NCBI GenBank assembly: GCA_934095865.1
Contig: CAKOKU010000023.1
Coordinates: 1 to 9,918 of the forward strand
Direction: 5' to 3'
From: an uncultured Bacilli bacterium
GTDB taxonomy: Bacteria; Bacillota_I; Bacilli_A; RF39; UBA660
DNA length: 9,918 nucleotides
Below are positions 1-6,705 of this stretch, in pieces. Every line of letters starts with the position of its first letter. Position 1 is the stretch's first letter. A program made the position numbers and the translations under genes. A model generated the notes under the pieces. The model was given only the letters and a program-made list of their open reading frames with translations, was not told the origin of the DNA and searched no databases.

Positions 1-33
1 ATTGAAAATTTTTATTATTTTTACAAAATAAAA

Positions 34-64
34 GACAAATAAGTAAAAATTCTACCTATTTGTC
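34..64 (-). terminator. Distal terminator-like hairpin downstream of the DUF1653 gene
   Basis: Arms 34-45 and 53-64 form a 12-bp inverted repeat around a 7-base loop. The only imperfection, 42/56, is an A-C mismatch in plus-strand RNA but a G-U wobble in minus-strand RNA. Read on the minus strand the hairpin is followed by CTTTTATTTT. Both points suggest a minus-strand terminator, a backup to the hairpin at 74-98. No protein is associated with it. Confidence 0.55.
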
Positions 65-73
65 AACAGTCTG

Positions 74-98
74 AAAAATCTCTGGTGAGGAGATTTTT
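74..98. terminator. Bidirectional intrinsic terminator
   Basis: AAAAATCTC (74-82) and GAGATTTTT (90-98) form a perfect 9-bp stem around a 7-base loop. T runs lie on both sides, so it can work on either strand. It sits 3 bases after the stop codon of the minus-strand DUF1653 gene. On the plus strand it could end a gene lying left of the window. Confidence 0.8.
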
Positions 99-100
99 TT

Positions 101-352
101 CTATTTTGTGATTTCTTCAAAACGGTATTTTTGTTTAACATCAGGATATTTTTCATGATCAACTTCTGATAAAAACATATCTAAAGGCCTAGCGTAGATA
201 CCGTTAACGTGATTTGAATTTATCCCTTTTCCTAGGCAGTAGTACACTACTAAATCTTCGCCAGTTTCACTGTGTTTAGCAAGACAAATTACTACTGCTT
301 GAAATCCTTTAAAATGTTGCCATACACTATAAGGCTTTACTGTTCTTTGCAT
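101..352 (-). CDS. DUF1653 family protein
   Basis: An 83-residue cytosolic protein of unknown biochemical role. I recognise the DUF1653 pattern: an N-terminal Y-x-x-WQHFKG segment (about 8-16), then a strand carrying AKHSETGEDLVVY (about 25-37), then ARPLDMFLSEVD (about 54-65), which matches the family's R-P-L-x-M-F signature. The family is usually 65-90 residues, so this copy is full length. The ATG at 350-352 is well supported by AGGAGG (361-366) at 8 bases. It is a single-gene unit, divergent from pheST, ending in one or two hairpin terminators. There is no signal peptide or membrane segment. Family assignment is confident. The domain has no established function, so none is offered. Confidence 0.87.
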   Translation of the reverse strand: MQRTVKPYSVWQHFKGFQAVVICLAKHSETGEDLVVYYCLGKGINSNHVNGIYARPLDMFLSEVDHEKYPDVKQKYRFEEITK

Positions 353-420
353 ATAACTATCCTCCTAGTTAAGTATATCAAAAAATTGATTCCCCTTTCG
401 AAAAATTTATTTAAAATGTG

Positions 421-449
421 ATTATAAAGTTAAAAAAATGTCACAAAGA
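421..449 (-). promoter_or_regulatory. Probable promoter of the DUF1653 gene
   Basis: On the minus strand a perfect TATAAT occupies 421-426, about 70 bases upstream of the start codon. The -35 region (about 444-449) matches the consensus poorly, so the call rests on the -10 box and on the need for a promoter here. It lies immediately beside the pheS promoter -35 box (438-443), so two polymerases could hinder each other. Confidence 0.4.
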
Positions 450-467
450 GCAAAATTATGTTATACT
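438..467 (+). promoter_or_regulatory. Promoter of the pheST operon
   Basis: ATGTCA (438-443, 4 of 6 consensus) lies 18 bases before TATACT (462-467, 5 of 6). A TG at 459-460 makes the -10 box of the extended type. Predicted transcription start is near 473-475, just ahead of the T-box structure, giving an untranslated leader of about 240 bases. Confidence 0.7.
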
Positions 468-484
468 ATAAGCATATTTAAAAG

Positions 485-690
485 TTTTGATTAAGAAGTA
501 GTAATAACAAAAAACTTAATTTATAGAGATTAATTCAAGTTGGTGAAAGAATTAAAATTAAGTTGTTATGAATTCACCTTATGAACTGGAAGTTTTTCCC
601 GCATTTATTTTGCGTTACCAAGTTTAAGAAGTAATTAAGGTGGTACCACGGTTCTTACGTCCTTTAGGAAGTAAGGACTTTTTTTAATTA
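485..690 (+). ncRNA. T-box riboswitch, tRNA-Phe responsive
   Basis: This leader senses uncharged tRNA-Phe by base pairing and lets transcription of pheST proceed when charging is low. The T-box core is clear at 637-651 (AAGGTGGTACCACGG). Its TGGT (641-644) can pair with the ACCA end of tRNA-Phe. The specifier is TTC at 573-575, a Phe codon, followed by the usual A, in GAATTCACC, with GGTGAA (542-547) opposite it in Stem I. A further helix is visible, AACTGG (584-589) with CC-A-AGTT (618-624), enclosing a small CGCA/TGCG hairpin (600-614). The competing terminator is annotated separately. The arm between 548 and 572 is short, so Stem I looks compact. Confidence 0.96.
659..685 (+). terminator. 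Regulatory terminator of the pheS T-box
   Basis: GTCCTT (659-664) pairs with AAGGAC (673-678) and is followed by seven T (679-685). It lies directly after the T-box core, and the antiterminator formed by that core competes with it. It ends transcription when tRNA-Phe is charged. Confidence 0.92.
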
Positions 691-713
691 AACTTTAGAA
701 GAAAGGATTTTTT

Positions 714-1766
714 ATGGAAGAAAAAATAAAAAGTATTAAAGAAACTGTTATTAAAAGATTGCAAACCATTAGTGATTATCAAGCATTAACTGAACTAAAA
801 AATACTTATTTATCAAAAAAAGGTGAAATTTCTTTGATTTTAGGTTCGTTAGGAAGTTTGGATATTGAAGAAAGAAAAAGAGTAGGTATGCTTGTTAATA
901 GTCTAAAGCAAGAAGTAGTAGGCTTGATAAATGAAAAAGAAGAACAAATTAAAAAAGAAATGTTAGATAAAAAATTAGCAAGTGAATCTATTGATATTAG
1001 TTTACCAGCTACTAAAATTGAAGTTGGTTCACCTTCTATTTTAGAAAAATTGATTTTAGATGTTGAAGAAATATTTATGAGTATGGGTTATGATGTGGTT
1101 GATGGTCCAGAAATAGAGCTTGATAAATATAACTTTGAGATGCTTAATTTGCCAAAAGGCCATCCGGCTAGAGATGCTCAAGATACCTTCTATGTTAAGG
1201 GTGAAGAATTACTTTTACGAAGTCAGACATCGCCAGTTCAAGTTCGAACTATGTTAAAAGGTGAAGGCAAAACACCAATTAGAGTAATTTGTCCAGGTAA
1301 AACTTACCGTCGTGACGATGATGATGCCACACATTCACATCAATTTACGCAAATAGAAGGGTTATTAGTTGATAAAGATATTTCATTAAGTGATTTAAAA
1401 GGAACTATTGATTTAGTAGCTAAAAAATTATATGGTAATACCACAGAAACTCGTTTCCATCCAAGTTATTATCCATTTACAGAACCATCTGTTGAAGTAG
1501 ATATTACTTGTTGTAATTGTCATGGTAAGGGTTGTAATGTTTGCAAGCAAACTGGTTGGGTAACTGTTTGTGGGGCTGGTATTGTTCATCCTAATGTTTT
1601 AAGAATGGCTGGTTATGATCCAAGCAAGTGGAGTGGCTTTGCCTTTGGTTTTGGAGCTGAACGTTTAGCAATGATTAAGTATGATATAAACGATTGCCGT
1701 GTTTTTTATAATAATGATTTAAGAGAAATTAAAACATTTGCTAGAAAGGAAAAAGATAATGATTAG
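714..1766 (+). CDS. pheS: Phenylalanine--tRNA ligase alpha subunit
   Basis: Catalytic subunit of the (alpha-beta)2 phenylalanyl-tRNA synthetase. It activates Phe with ATP and transfers it to tRNA-Phe in the cytosol. The 350-residue length is normal for the bacterial family. Residues 1-90 form the N-terminal coiled-coil arm that binds tRNA. The class II core follows: motif 1 region GHPARDAQDTFYV (149-161), motif 2 Y-R-R-D...H-x-H-Q-F-x-Q-x-EG (198-216) and motif 3 G-F-G-A-E-R-L-A (312-319). A cysteine cluster at 266, 267, 269, 274 and 277 resembles the zinc-knuckle-like insertion of many Firmicute PheS proteins. The ATG at 714 has GAAAGGA (701-707) 6 bases upstream. It is first in the pheST operon, controlled by the T-box, and its last 8 bases overlap pheT, which suggests coupled translation. 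Nothing is truncated. Confidence 0.99.
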   Translation: MEEKIKSIKETVIKRLQTISDYQALTELKNTYLSKKGEISLILGSLGSLDIEERKRVGMLVNSLKQEVVGLINEKEEQIKKEMLDKKLASESIDISLPATKIEVGSPSILEKLILDVEEIFMSMGYDVVDGPEIELDKYNFEMLNLPKGHPARDAQDTFYVKGEELLLRSQTSPVQVRTMLKGEGKTPIRVICPGKTYRRDDDDATHSHQFTQIEGLLVDKDISLSDLKGTIDLVAKKLYGNTTETRFHPSYYPFTEPSVEVDITCCNCHGKGCNVCKQTGWVTVCGAGIVHPNVLRMAGYDPSKWSGFAFGFGAERLAMIKYDINDCRVFYNNDLREIKTFARKEKDND

Positions 1767-4131
1767 TTTAGAGTGGGTAAGTGAATATATTGATATATCA
1801 GATCAAGATTTAAAAGAATTAGCAGTAAAAATTACTAAAGCTGGTATCAATGTAGAAAAAGTTATTACAAATAAGATTGAAAACTTGGTTATTGGTGAAG
1901 TTTTAGAATGCATACCACATCCTGATTCTGATCATATGCATATTTGTCAAGTTTTAGTAGGACCAGATGATGTTCGTCAAATTGTTTGTGGTGCTCCTAA
2001 TGTTAGGACTGGTATTAAGGTTATTGTTGCTTTAGAAGGATGTGTTTTACCAGAAGTAACAATAAAAAAATCAATGCTTCGTGGAGTAGAATCCAATGGA
2101 ATGATTTGTGCTTTATGTGAAGTGGGCTTAGAAGCAAATACTAAAGAAAATTATGAAAAAGGAATCTTTATTGCTCCAGATAATTTAAAAGTTGGGTCTA
2201 ATGCAATTGAAGCCTTGGGTTTGTTAAAAACATTGTATGAGCTTGATATCCATAAACATCGTAATAACGATTGCTATTATCATATTGGCTTTGCTTATGA
2301 AATTGCTGCTATTTTAAATCGTAAAGTTACTTTACCTGATATGACATATAAATCTTTGGATGATGATGTTAATAAATATATTTCTATTGATGTAAAAACG
2401 CCTAAGTGTACATATTATACGGGGCGTATTGCTAAAAATTTAGTAATTAAAGAATCACCAGATTTTATTAAAAAAAGACTTTTAGATGCTGGTATGCGTC
2501 CAATTAATAATGTTGTAGATATTTCTAATTATGTTATGTTAGAATTTGGTCAACCTCTTCATTTCTTTGATAAAGACTCTTTAGGTAAGATGGTCGTAGT
2601 ACGTGATGCTTTTGAGGCTGAAAAATTAGTTACTCTTGATGGCGTTGAACGTAATTTAGTTAAAGATGATATTGTAATTAGTGATGGTAACAAGGCTATT
2701 TGTTTGGCTGGTGTTATGGGCGGATTAAATACAGAAGTTACTCCAGAAACTAAAGAAATCTTTATAGAAGCCACTATTTTTGATAACATTAGCGTTAGAA
2801 ATACAGCAAATAGATTAAATTTAAAAAGTGAAGCTTCTATCCGTTATGGTAAGGGTTTAAGTTATACTTATACTGATTATGCTCTAGATCGTGCATGTCA
2901 TTTATTAGAACTTTATGCTGATGCCGTGATTGTTGGTGGTACAGTAAAATATGATAAAGTTGATAAAACTCCTAAAGTTGTAACATTTGGGGAAAATGAT
3001 ATAAGTAAGTTACTTGGTATTGATATTAAACCAAAAGATATTGAACATGAATTAGACCGTTTAGAATTTAGTTATAAATTAGAAAATAATTTATTTACGG
3101 TTACAATTCCTGATAGAAGATTAGATATAGACCCTAATGTAAATGATATTGCTGAAGAAATAGTACGTTTATATGGTTATGAAAATTTAGTATCTACTTT
3201 GCCTAAAGTTTCAATAAAAGAAGGTCAATATATTGGTGATGTTAAGTACCGTAAATTAATTAGTGCTCGTTTAAGGAGTATGGGCTTAACTGAAGCAAGA
3301 ACTTATACATTAACGAGTCCAGCCATGAGTTCGACATTTAATTATGATAATAAAGAGCATTTAGTTTTACCAAATCCAATGAGTATTGAAAAATCAGTAG
3401 TTCGTACGAGTATTATTCCAAGCTTATTAAATGTTTATCAATATAATAAAGTTCGTAAGGTTAATGATGTATTTATTTATGAGATTAGTAAAACATATGA
3501 TGCTAACTATGAAGAAGAAAGTAAAATTGCTATTTTGATAAAAGGAAATTATTTATTAAATGCTAGTAATAATACTAGAGTAGGTGCTGATTTTTACTTA
3601 CTTAAAGGTATGATTGAAAATATTTTAGACTATTTAGGTTTGAAAAATAGATATAGTTTTGTAAAGGATAGTATTGATGATTTACATCCTAATAAATGCG
3701 CTAGAATTTTACTGGACCGTAAAGAAATTGGTGTAATTGGCGCTGTTCATCCAAGCATAAATAAAGATGATATTTATGTAGCTGAGTTGTCTTTAAATAA
3801 ATTGATGATAGATATTAAGCCACTAAAATTCAAGGCTGCTTCTGTATATCCAGAAATTGTTAAAGATGTTGCTTTTGTTGTTTTAAAAGAAGTTAGTGCG
3901 GAAGAAATAATGAGAGAAATTAGACGTAGTGCGGGTCGGCTTTTAACTAATATAGATATCTTTGATATTTATACAGGGCCAAATGTTCTAGAAACAGAAA
4001 AATCAATTGCTTTTAAGCTTACTTTCCAATCTAATGAACGTACTTTAAATGAAGAAGAAGTTATGACTGCATTTACTAATGTTATAAATTCAGTTAAAAC
4101 TAAATTGAATGCTAAAGTAAGAGATAATTAA
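1759..4131 (+). CDS. pheT: Phenylalanine--tRNA ligase beta subunit
   Basis: Large subunit of phenylalanyl-tRNA synthetase. It supports the alpha active site, binds tRNA and edits mischarged Tyr-tRNA-Phe. Visible order in 790 residues: N-terminal segment MISLEWVSEYI; an OB-fold tRNA-binding domain (about 40-150, with IGEVLEC, HPDSDHMHICQV and IVCGAPNV); the B3/B4 editing domain (about 217-390, with NNVVDISNYVMLEFGQPLHFFD); B5 (about 408-475, ending in DPNVNDIAEEIVRLYGY at 458-474); a catalytically inert class II-like core; and a C-terminal FDX-ACB anticodon-binding domain (697-790). I start at the ATG at 1759, where the conserved N-terminus begins, with AGAAAGGA (1743-1750) 8 bases upstream. 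An in-frame TTG at 1738 inside pheS would add seven unconserved residues. Odd point: the usual N-R-x-D-C/L-S segment reads H167-R-N-N-D-C172. Two in-frame TAA codons end the gene. Confidence 0.99.
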   Translation: MISLEWVSEYIDISDQDLKELAVKITKAGINVEKVITNKIENLVIGEVLECIPHPDSDHMHICQVLVGPDDVRQIVCGAPNVRTGIKVIVALEGCVLPEVTIKKSMLRGVESNGMICALCEVGLEANTKENYEKGIFIAPDNLKVGSNAIEALGLLKTLYELDIHKHRNNDCYYHIGFAYEIAAILNRKVTLPDMTYKSLDDDVNKYISIDVKTPKCTYYTGRIAKNLVIKESPDFIKKRLLDAGMRPINNVVDISNYVMLEFGQPLHFFDKDSLGKMVVVRDAFEAEKLVTLDGVERNLVKDDIVISDGNKAICLAGVMGGLNTEVTPETKEIFIEATIFDNISVRNTANRLNLKSEASIRYGKGLSYTYTDYALDRACHLLELYADAVIVGGTVKYDKVDKTPKVVTFGENDISKLLGIDIKPKDIEHELDRLEFSYKLENNLFTVTIPDRRLDIDPNVNDIAEEIVRLYGYENLVSTLPKVSIKEGQYIGDVKYRKLISARLRSMGLTEARTYTLTSPAMSSTFNYDNKEHLVLPNPMSIEKSVVRTSIIPSLLNVYQYNKVRKVNDVFIYEISKTYDANYEEESKIAILIKGNYLLNASNNTRVGADFYLLKGMIENILDYLGLKNRYSFVKDSIDDLHPNKCARILLDRKEIGVIGAVHPSINKDDIYVAELSLNKLMIDIKPLKFKAASVYPEIVKDVAFVVLKEVSAEEIMREIRRSAGRLLTNIDIFDIYTGPNVLETEKSIAFKLTFQSNERTLNEEEVMTAFTNVINSVKTKLNAKVRDN

Positions 4132-4132
4132 T

Positions 4133-4202
4133 AAAAAAATCTAAGTTTACCAATAATTACCTATTATAATGGGTAATAGAAAGTAAAAACTTAGATTTTT
4201 TT
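4133..4202 (+). terminator. Nested-hairpin terminator after pheT
   Basis: A7TCTAAGTTT (4133-4148) pairs with AAACTTAGAT7 (4187-4202), a perfect 16-bp outer stem ending in seven T. The 38-base loop holds a second hairpin, ATTACC (4156-4161) with GGTAAT (4172-4177), extended by a T-G and an A-T pair. It follows the pheT stop directly. The left A run makes it potentially bidirectional, but no converging gene needs that here. Confidence 0.9.
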
Positions 4203-4221
4203 AAAATTTAGATTAAAAATC

Positions 4222-4250
4222 TTGTAAAATAAAGTTTAAATTGGTACTAT
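4222..4250 (+). promoter_or_regulatory. Probable promoter of lon
   Basis: TTGTAA (4222-4227, 4 of 6) lies 17 bases before TACTAT (4245-4250, 4 of 6), with start predicted near 4257 and a leader of about 23 bases. It lies just after the pheT terminator. I found no CIRCE inverted repeat (HrcA) or CtsR heptad repeat, the usual heat-shock operators. Confidence 0.5.
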
Positions 4251-4279
4251 ATACCTTAGTTATAAATGGATGTGGTTAC

Positions 4280-6583
4280 ATGAATAGTTATCTTCCGGTG
4301 TTACTTTTAAAAGACTTGATTATTCTTCCTAATCAAGAAATAAAAATTGAAACTACAAAAAATGATGTTCTTATTGATATTAGTGAAAAACATCATAATA
4401 ATAATATCCTTTTAGTTTGTCCAAATGATACTTTAGAAGAAGAACCTAGTATAAGTGATTTACCAACCATAGGGGTAATAGGAATTATTAAAAATAGTAT
4501 TGATTTACCAAATGGTAATGTTCGTATTACTATTTTAGGAACAACAAGAGTTCAGATAATTAAATATGAACCGTTGGCAGATAATAAAGCAATTTTAATG
4601 GCTAATGTTCAAGCTAGTGAGCTTCCTAAATGTGATATTGTAACCGAAACTGCCTTGCGAAGAAAATTAATAAAAACCTTAACTAATTATATTAATATTT
4701 CTCATAGTATTTCCAATAGTGTCCTTTCCCAAATAACTCAGATAAATGATTTAAATAAATTAACAGATATAGTTGCTACTTTTATTCCTTTAAGTAATGA
4801 AAAAAAGATTGGCTATATGAACGAGGTTGATCCGCTTAAAAGAGCTAATAGTTTAATTTATGATATATCTGTTGAAATAGAAGTATGTGAACTTGATTAT
4901 AAAATTGAAGATACGCTTAGAGAAGAGATGGAATCTAATCAAAGAGAGTTTATATTAAGAGAAAAAATAAAATATATAAAAAAAGAGCTAGGGGAAGATA
5001 ATGATTCTAAAAAATTAAGTAATGACTATTTGAATGCTTTAGATGATTTAGTAGTAGCTCCAAAGATTAAAACAAAAATTTTACAAGAGATTAAAAGATT
5101 AGATTATTTACCAGAAGGACATCCAGAACGGGCTGTGGTTCAAAGTTACCTTGATACTATCCTATCTTTGCCATGGAATAATGTGAGTAATGAAGAACTA
5201 GATATTGAAACGGTTAAGAAGAGTTTAGCTAAAAGCCATTATGGCTTAGAGGCAATCAAAAATCGAATTTTAGAATATGTTGCTGTTAAAAGGAGAAATC
5301 CTAAAGTTAAAAATCCCGTTCTTTGTTTAGTTGGGGCTCCTGGTGTTGGTAAGACTTCAATTTCTATTGCTATTGCCAAAGCTTTAAATCGTGAATTTTA
5401 TAAGTTAAGTGTTGGTGGCTTAAATGATGTGGCAGAATTAATGGGCAATCGAAGAACTTATTTAGGTAGTAATATGGGCAAAATAATGCAAGCCATTAAG
5501 AAAAGTCAAGTAAAGAATCCCGTTATTTTAATAGATGAAGTTGATAAAATGGTTAAAAGTTACAATGGCGATCCAGCCTCAGCTTTGTTAGAAATAGTTG
5601 ATCCAGAGCAAAACTATTTATTTACAGATAACTATTTGGAAGAACCTTTTGATTTATCACAAGTTATGTTTATTATGAGTGCTAATGATATTGAAAATAT
5701 TCCTCCAGCCTTATTTGACCGTTTAGAAATTTTAGAAATGGCTAGTTATACTACTGAAGAAAAAATAGATATAGCTAAAAAATATTTATTACCAAGTATT
5801 TATAAAAATTTTATGATTAATCAAAGAGACATTAAGTTCTCTGATGAAGTATTAAGAGAAATAATATTAATGTATACTAAAGAAGCAGGCCTGCGTGAAT
5901 TAAGACGTTTATTGGAAAAAATTATTCGTAAGATTATTTTGGATTATGATGATAAAGAGTTAAAATTAACAGTTGATGAGACAATGGTATCTAAATATTT
6001 GGGACCCAAAAAGTTTGAAGAACCACAAATTGCAATGGAAAGTAAAACCGGTTTGATTAATGGCCTTGCTTATACCGCTTATGGTGGGGTAGTGATGGAA
6101 ATTGAATGTTGCCTTTTTGAAGGCAAGGGAGAAGTTATTACCACTGGTTCTTTGGGCAATGTCATTACAGAATCCGTATCCGTTGCTATTAGTTATATTA
6201 GAAGCAATCGTGATTATTTTAAAGTTAATGATTATTATTTTGATAATCGGGATATTCATATTCATTTTTTAGAAGGAGCTACACCAAAGGATGGGCCATC
6301 CGCCGGAGTAAGCATCACTAGTGCAATTTTAAGTTTACTATTAAATAAAGAAGTTTCTAGAGATATTGCTATGACTGGTGAAATTGGTTTAAATGGTGAA
6401 GTCTTAGAAGTTGGTGGTATTAAAGAAAAAATTATTGGGGCTTACAATAATGGCATTAAGACGGTATTTATTCCTAATACTAATATGAAAAACTTAGAAG
6501 AGATTCCTAATTATATATTAAATAAAATAAAGATTGTCGGCGTAAATAATTACAAAGAAATATTTAATAAAATTTTTGAATAA
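4280..6583 (+). CDS. lon: ATP-dependent Lon protease (LonA)
   Basis: Cytosolic homohexameric AAA+ serine protease that unfolds and degrades damaged and regulatory proteins. In 767 residues: Lon N-terminal substrate-binding domain (about 4-195, starting LPVLLLKDLIILPN); a helical linker with Q-R-E-F-I-L-R-E-K-I-K-x-I-K-K-E-L-G; the AAA+ module with Walker A GAPGVGKT (352-359) and Walker B ILIDEVDK (D419, E420); and the protease domain with catalytic Ser674 in PKDGPSAG and Lys717 in GGIKEK, 43 residues apart as in E. coli Lon. Length and spacing are normal. I prefer the ATG at 4280, where homology begins. An in-frame TTG at 4241 overlaps the likely -10 box. The ribosome site GGATGTGG (4268-4275) is imperfect. 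The pore-loop 1 region is unusually divergent (379-402). It is a single-gene unit between terminators. Confidence 0.98.
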   Translation: MNSYLPVLLLKDLIILPNQEIKIETTKNDVLIDISEKHHNNNILLVCPNDTLEEEPSISDLPTIGVIGIIKNSIDLPNGNVRITILGTTRVQIIKYEPLADNKAILMANVQASELPKCDIVTETALRRKLIKTLTNYINISHSISNSVLSQITQINDLNKLTDIVATFIPLSNEKKIGYMNEVDPLKRANSLIYDISVEIEVCELDYKIEDTLREEMESNQREFILREKIKYIKKELGEDNDSKKLSNDYLNALDDLVVAPKIKTKILQEIKRLDYLPEGHPERAVVQSYLDTILSLPWNNVSNEELDIETVKKSLAKSHYGLEAIKNRILEYVAVKRRNPKVKNPVLCLVGAPGVGKTSISIAIAKALNREFYKLSVGGLNDVAELMGNRRTYLGSNMGKIMQAIKKSQVKNPVILIDEVDKMVKSYNGDPASALLEIVDPEQNYLFTDNYLEEPFDLSQVMFIMSANDIENIPPALFDRLEILEMASYTTEEKIDIAKKYLLPSIYKNFMINQRDIKFSDEVLREIILMYTKEAGLRELRRLLEKIIRKIILDYDDKELKLTVDETMVSKYLGPKKFEEPQIAMESKTGLINGLAYTAYGGVVMEIECCLFEGKGEVITTGSLGNVITESVSVAISYIRSNRDYFKVNDYYFDNRDIHIHFLEGATPKDGPSAGVSITSAILSLLLNKEVSRDIAMTGEIGLNGEVLEVGGIKEKIIGAYNNGIKTVFIPNTNMKNLEEIPNYILNKIKIVGVNNYKEIFNKIFE

Positions 6584-6584
6584 G

Positions 6585-6630
6585 AAAAAATCAAGGTTGC
6601 AAGCAAATAACTTGTTTATCCTTGATTTTT
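6585..6630. terminator. Bidirectional terminator between lon and the retron RT
   Basis: AAAAATCAAGG (6586-6596) pairs with CCTTGATTTTT (6620-6630), an 11-bp stem. The 23-base loop contains a small CAAG/CTTG hairpin. A and T runs flank it, so it can end lon on the plus strand and the reverse transcriptase on the minus strand. No other convincing minus-strand terminator lies between 6631 and 6705; that stretch looks featureless. Confidence 0.85.
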
Positions 6631-6705
6631 ATATTGTTAGTATTTAGTACTTCATTTTATAGAAAGTTAGGTATATTTGGCTGATTAAAGCAAAAATTGT
6701 AAGTT

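Noticed and set aside
1738..1758. TTG start for pheT inside pheS
   Set aside because: Adds seven residues with no family counterpart, and the ATG at 1759 has a well-placed ribosome site.
2559..2789. Minus-strand open frame inside pheT
   Set aside because: Antisense shadow of a well-conserved gene, low-complexity Ser/Thr-rich product, no start signals.
4241..4279. TTG start for lon
   Set aside because: Overlaps the likely -10 box. The Lon family homology begins at the ATG at 4280.
4203..4279. Heat-shock operator upstream of lon
   Set aside because: No CIRCE (TTAGCACTC-N9-GAGTGCTAA) and no tandem GGTCAAA heptads could be seen.
5966..6265. Minus-strand open frame inside lon
   Set aside because: Antisense shadow, rich in I/N/T as expected from AT-rich coding sequence read backwards.
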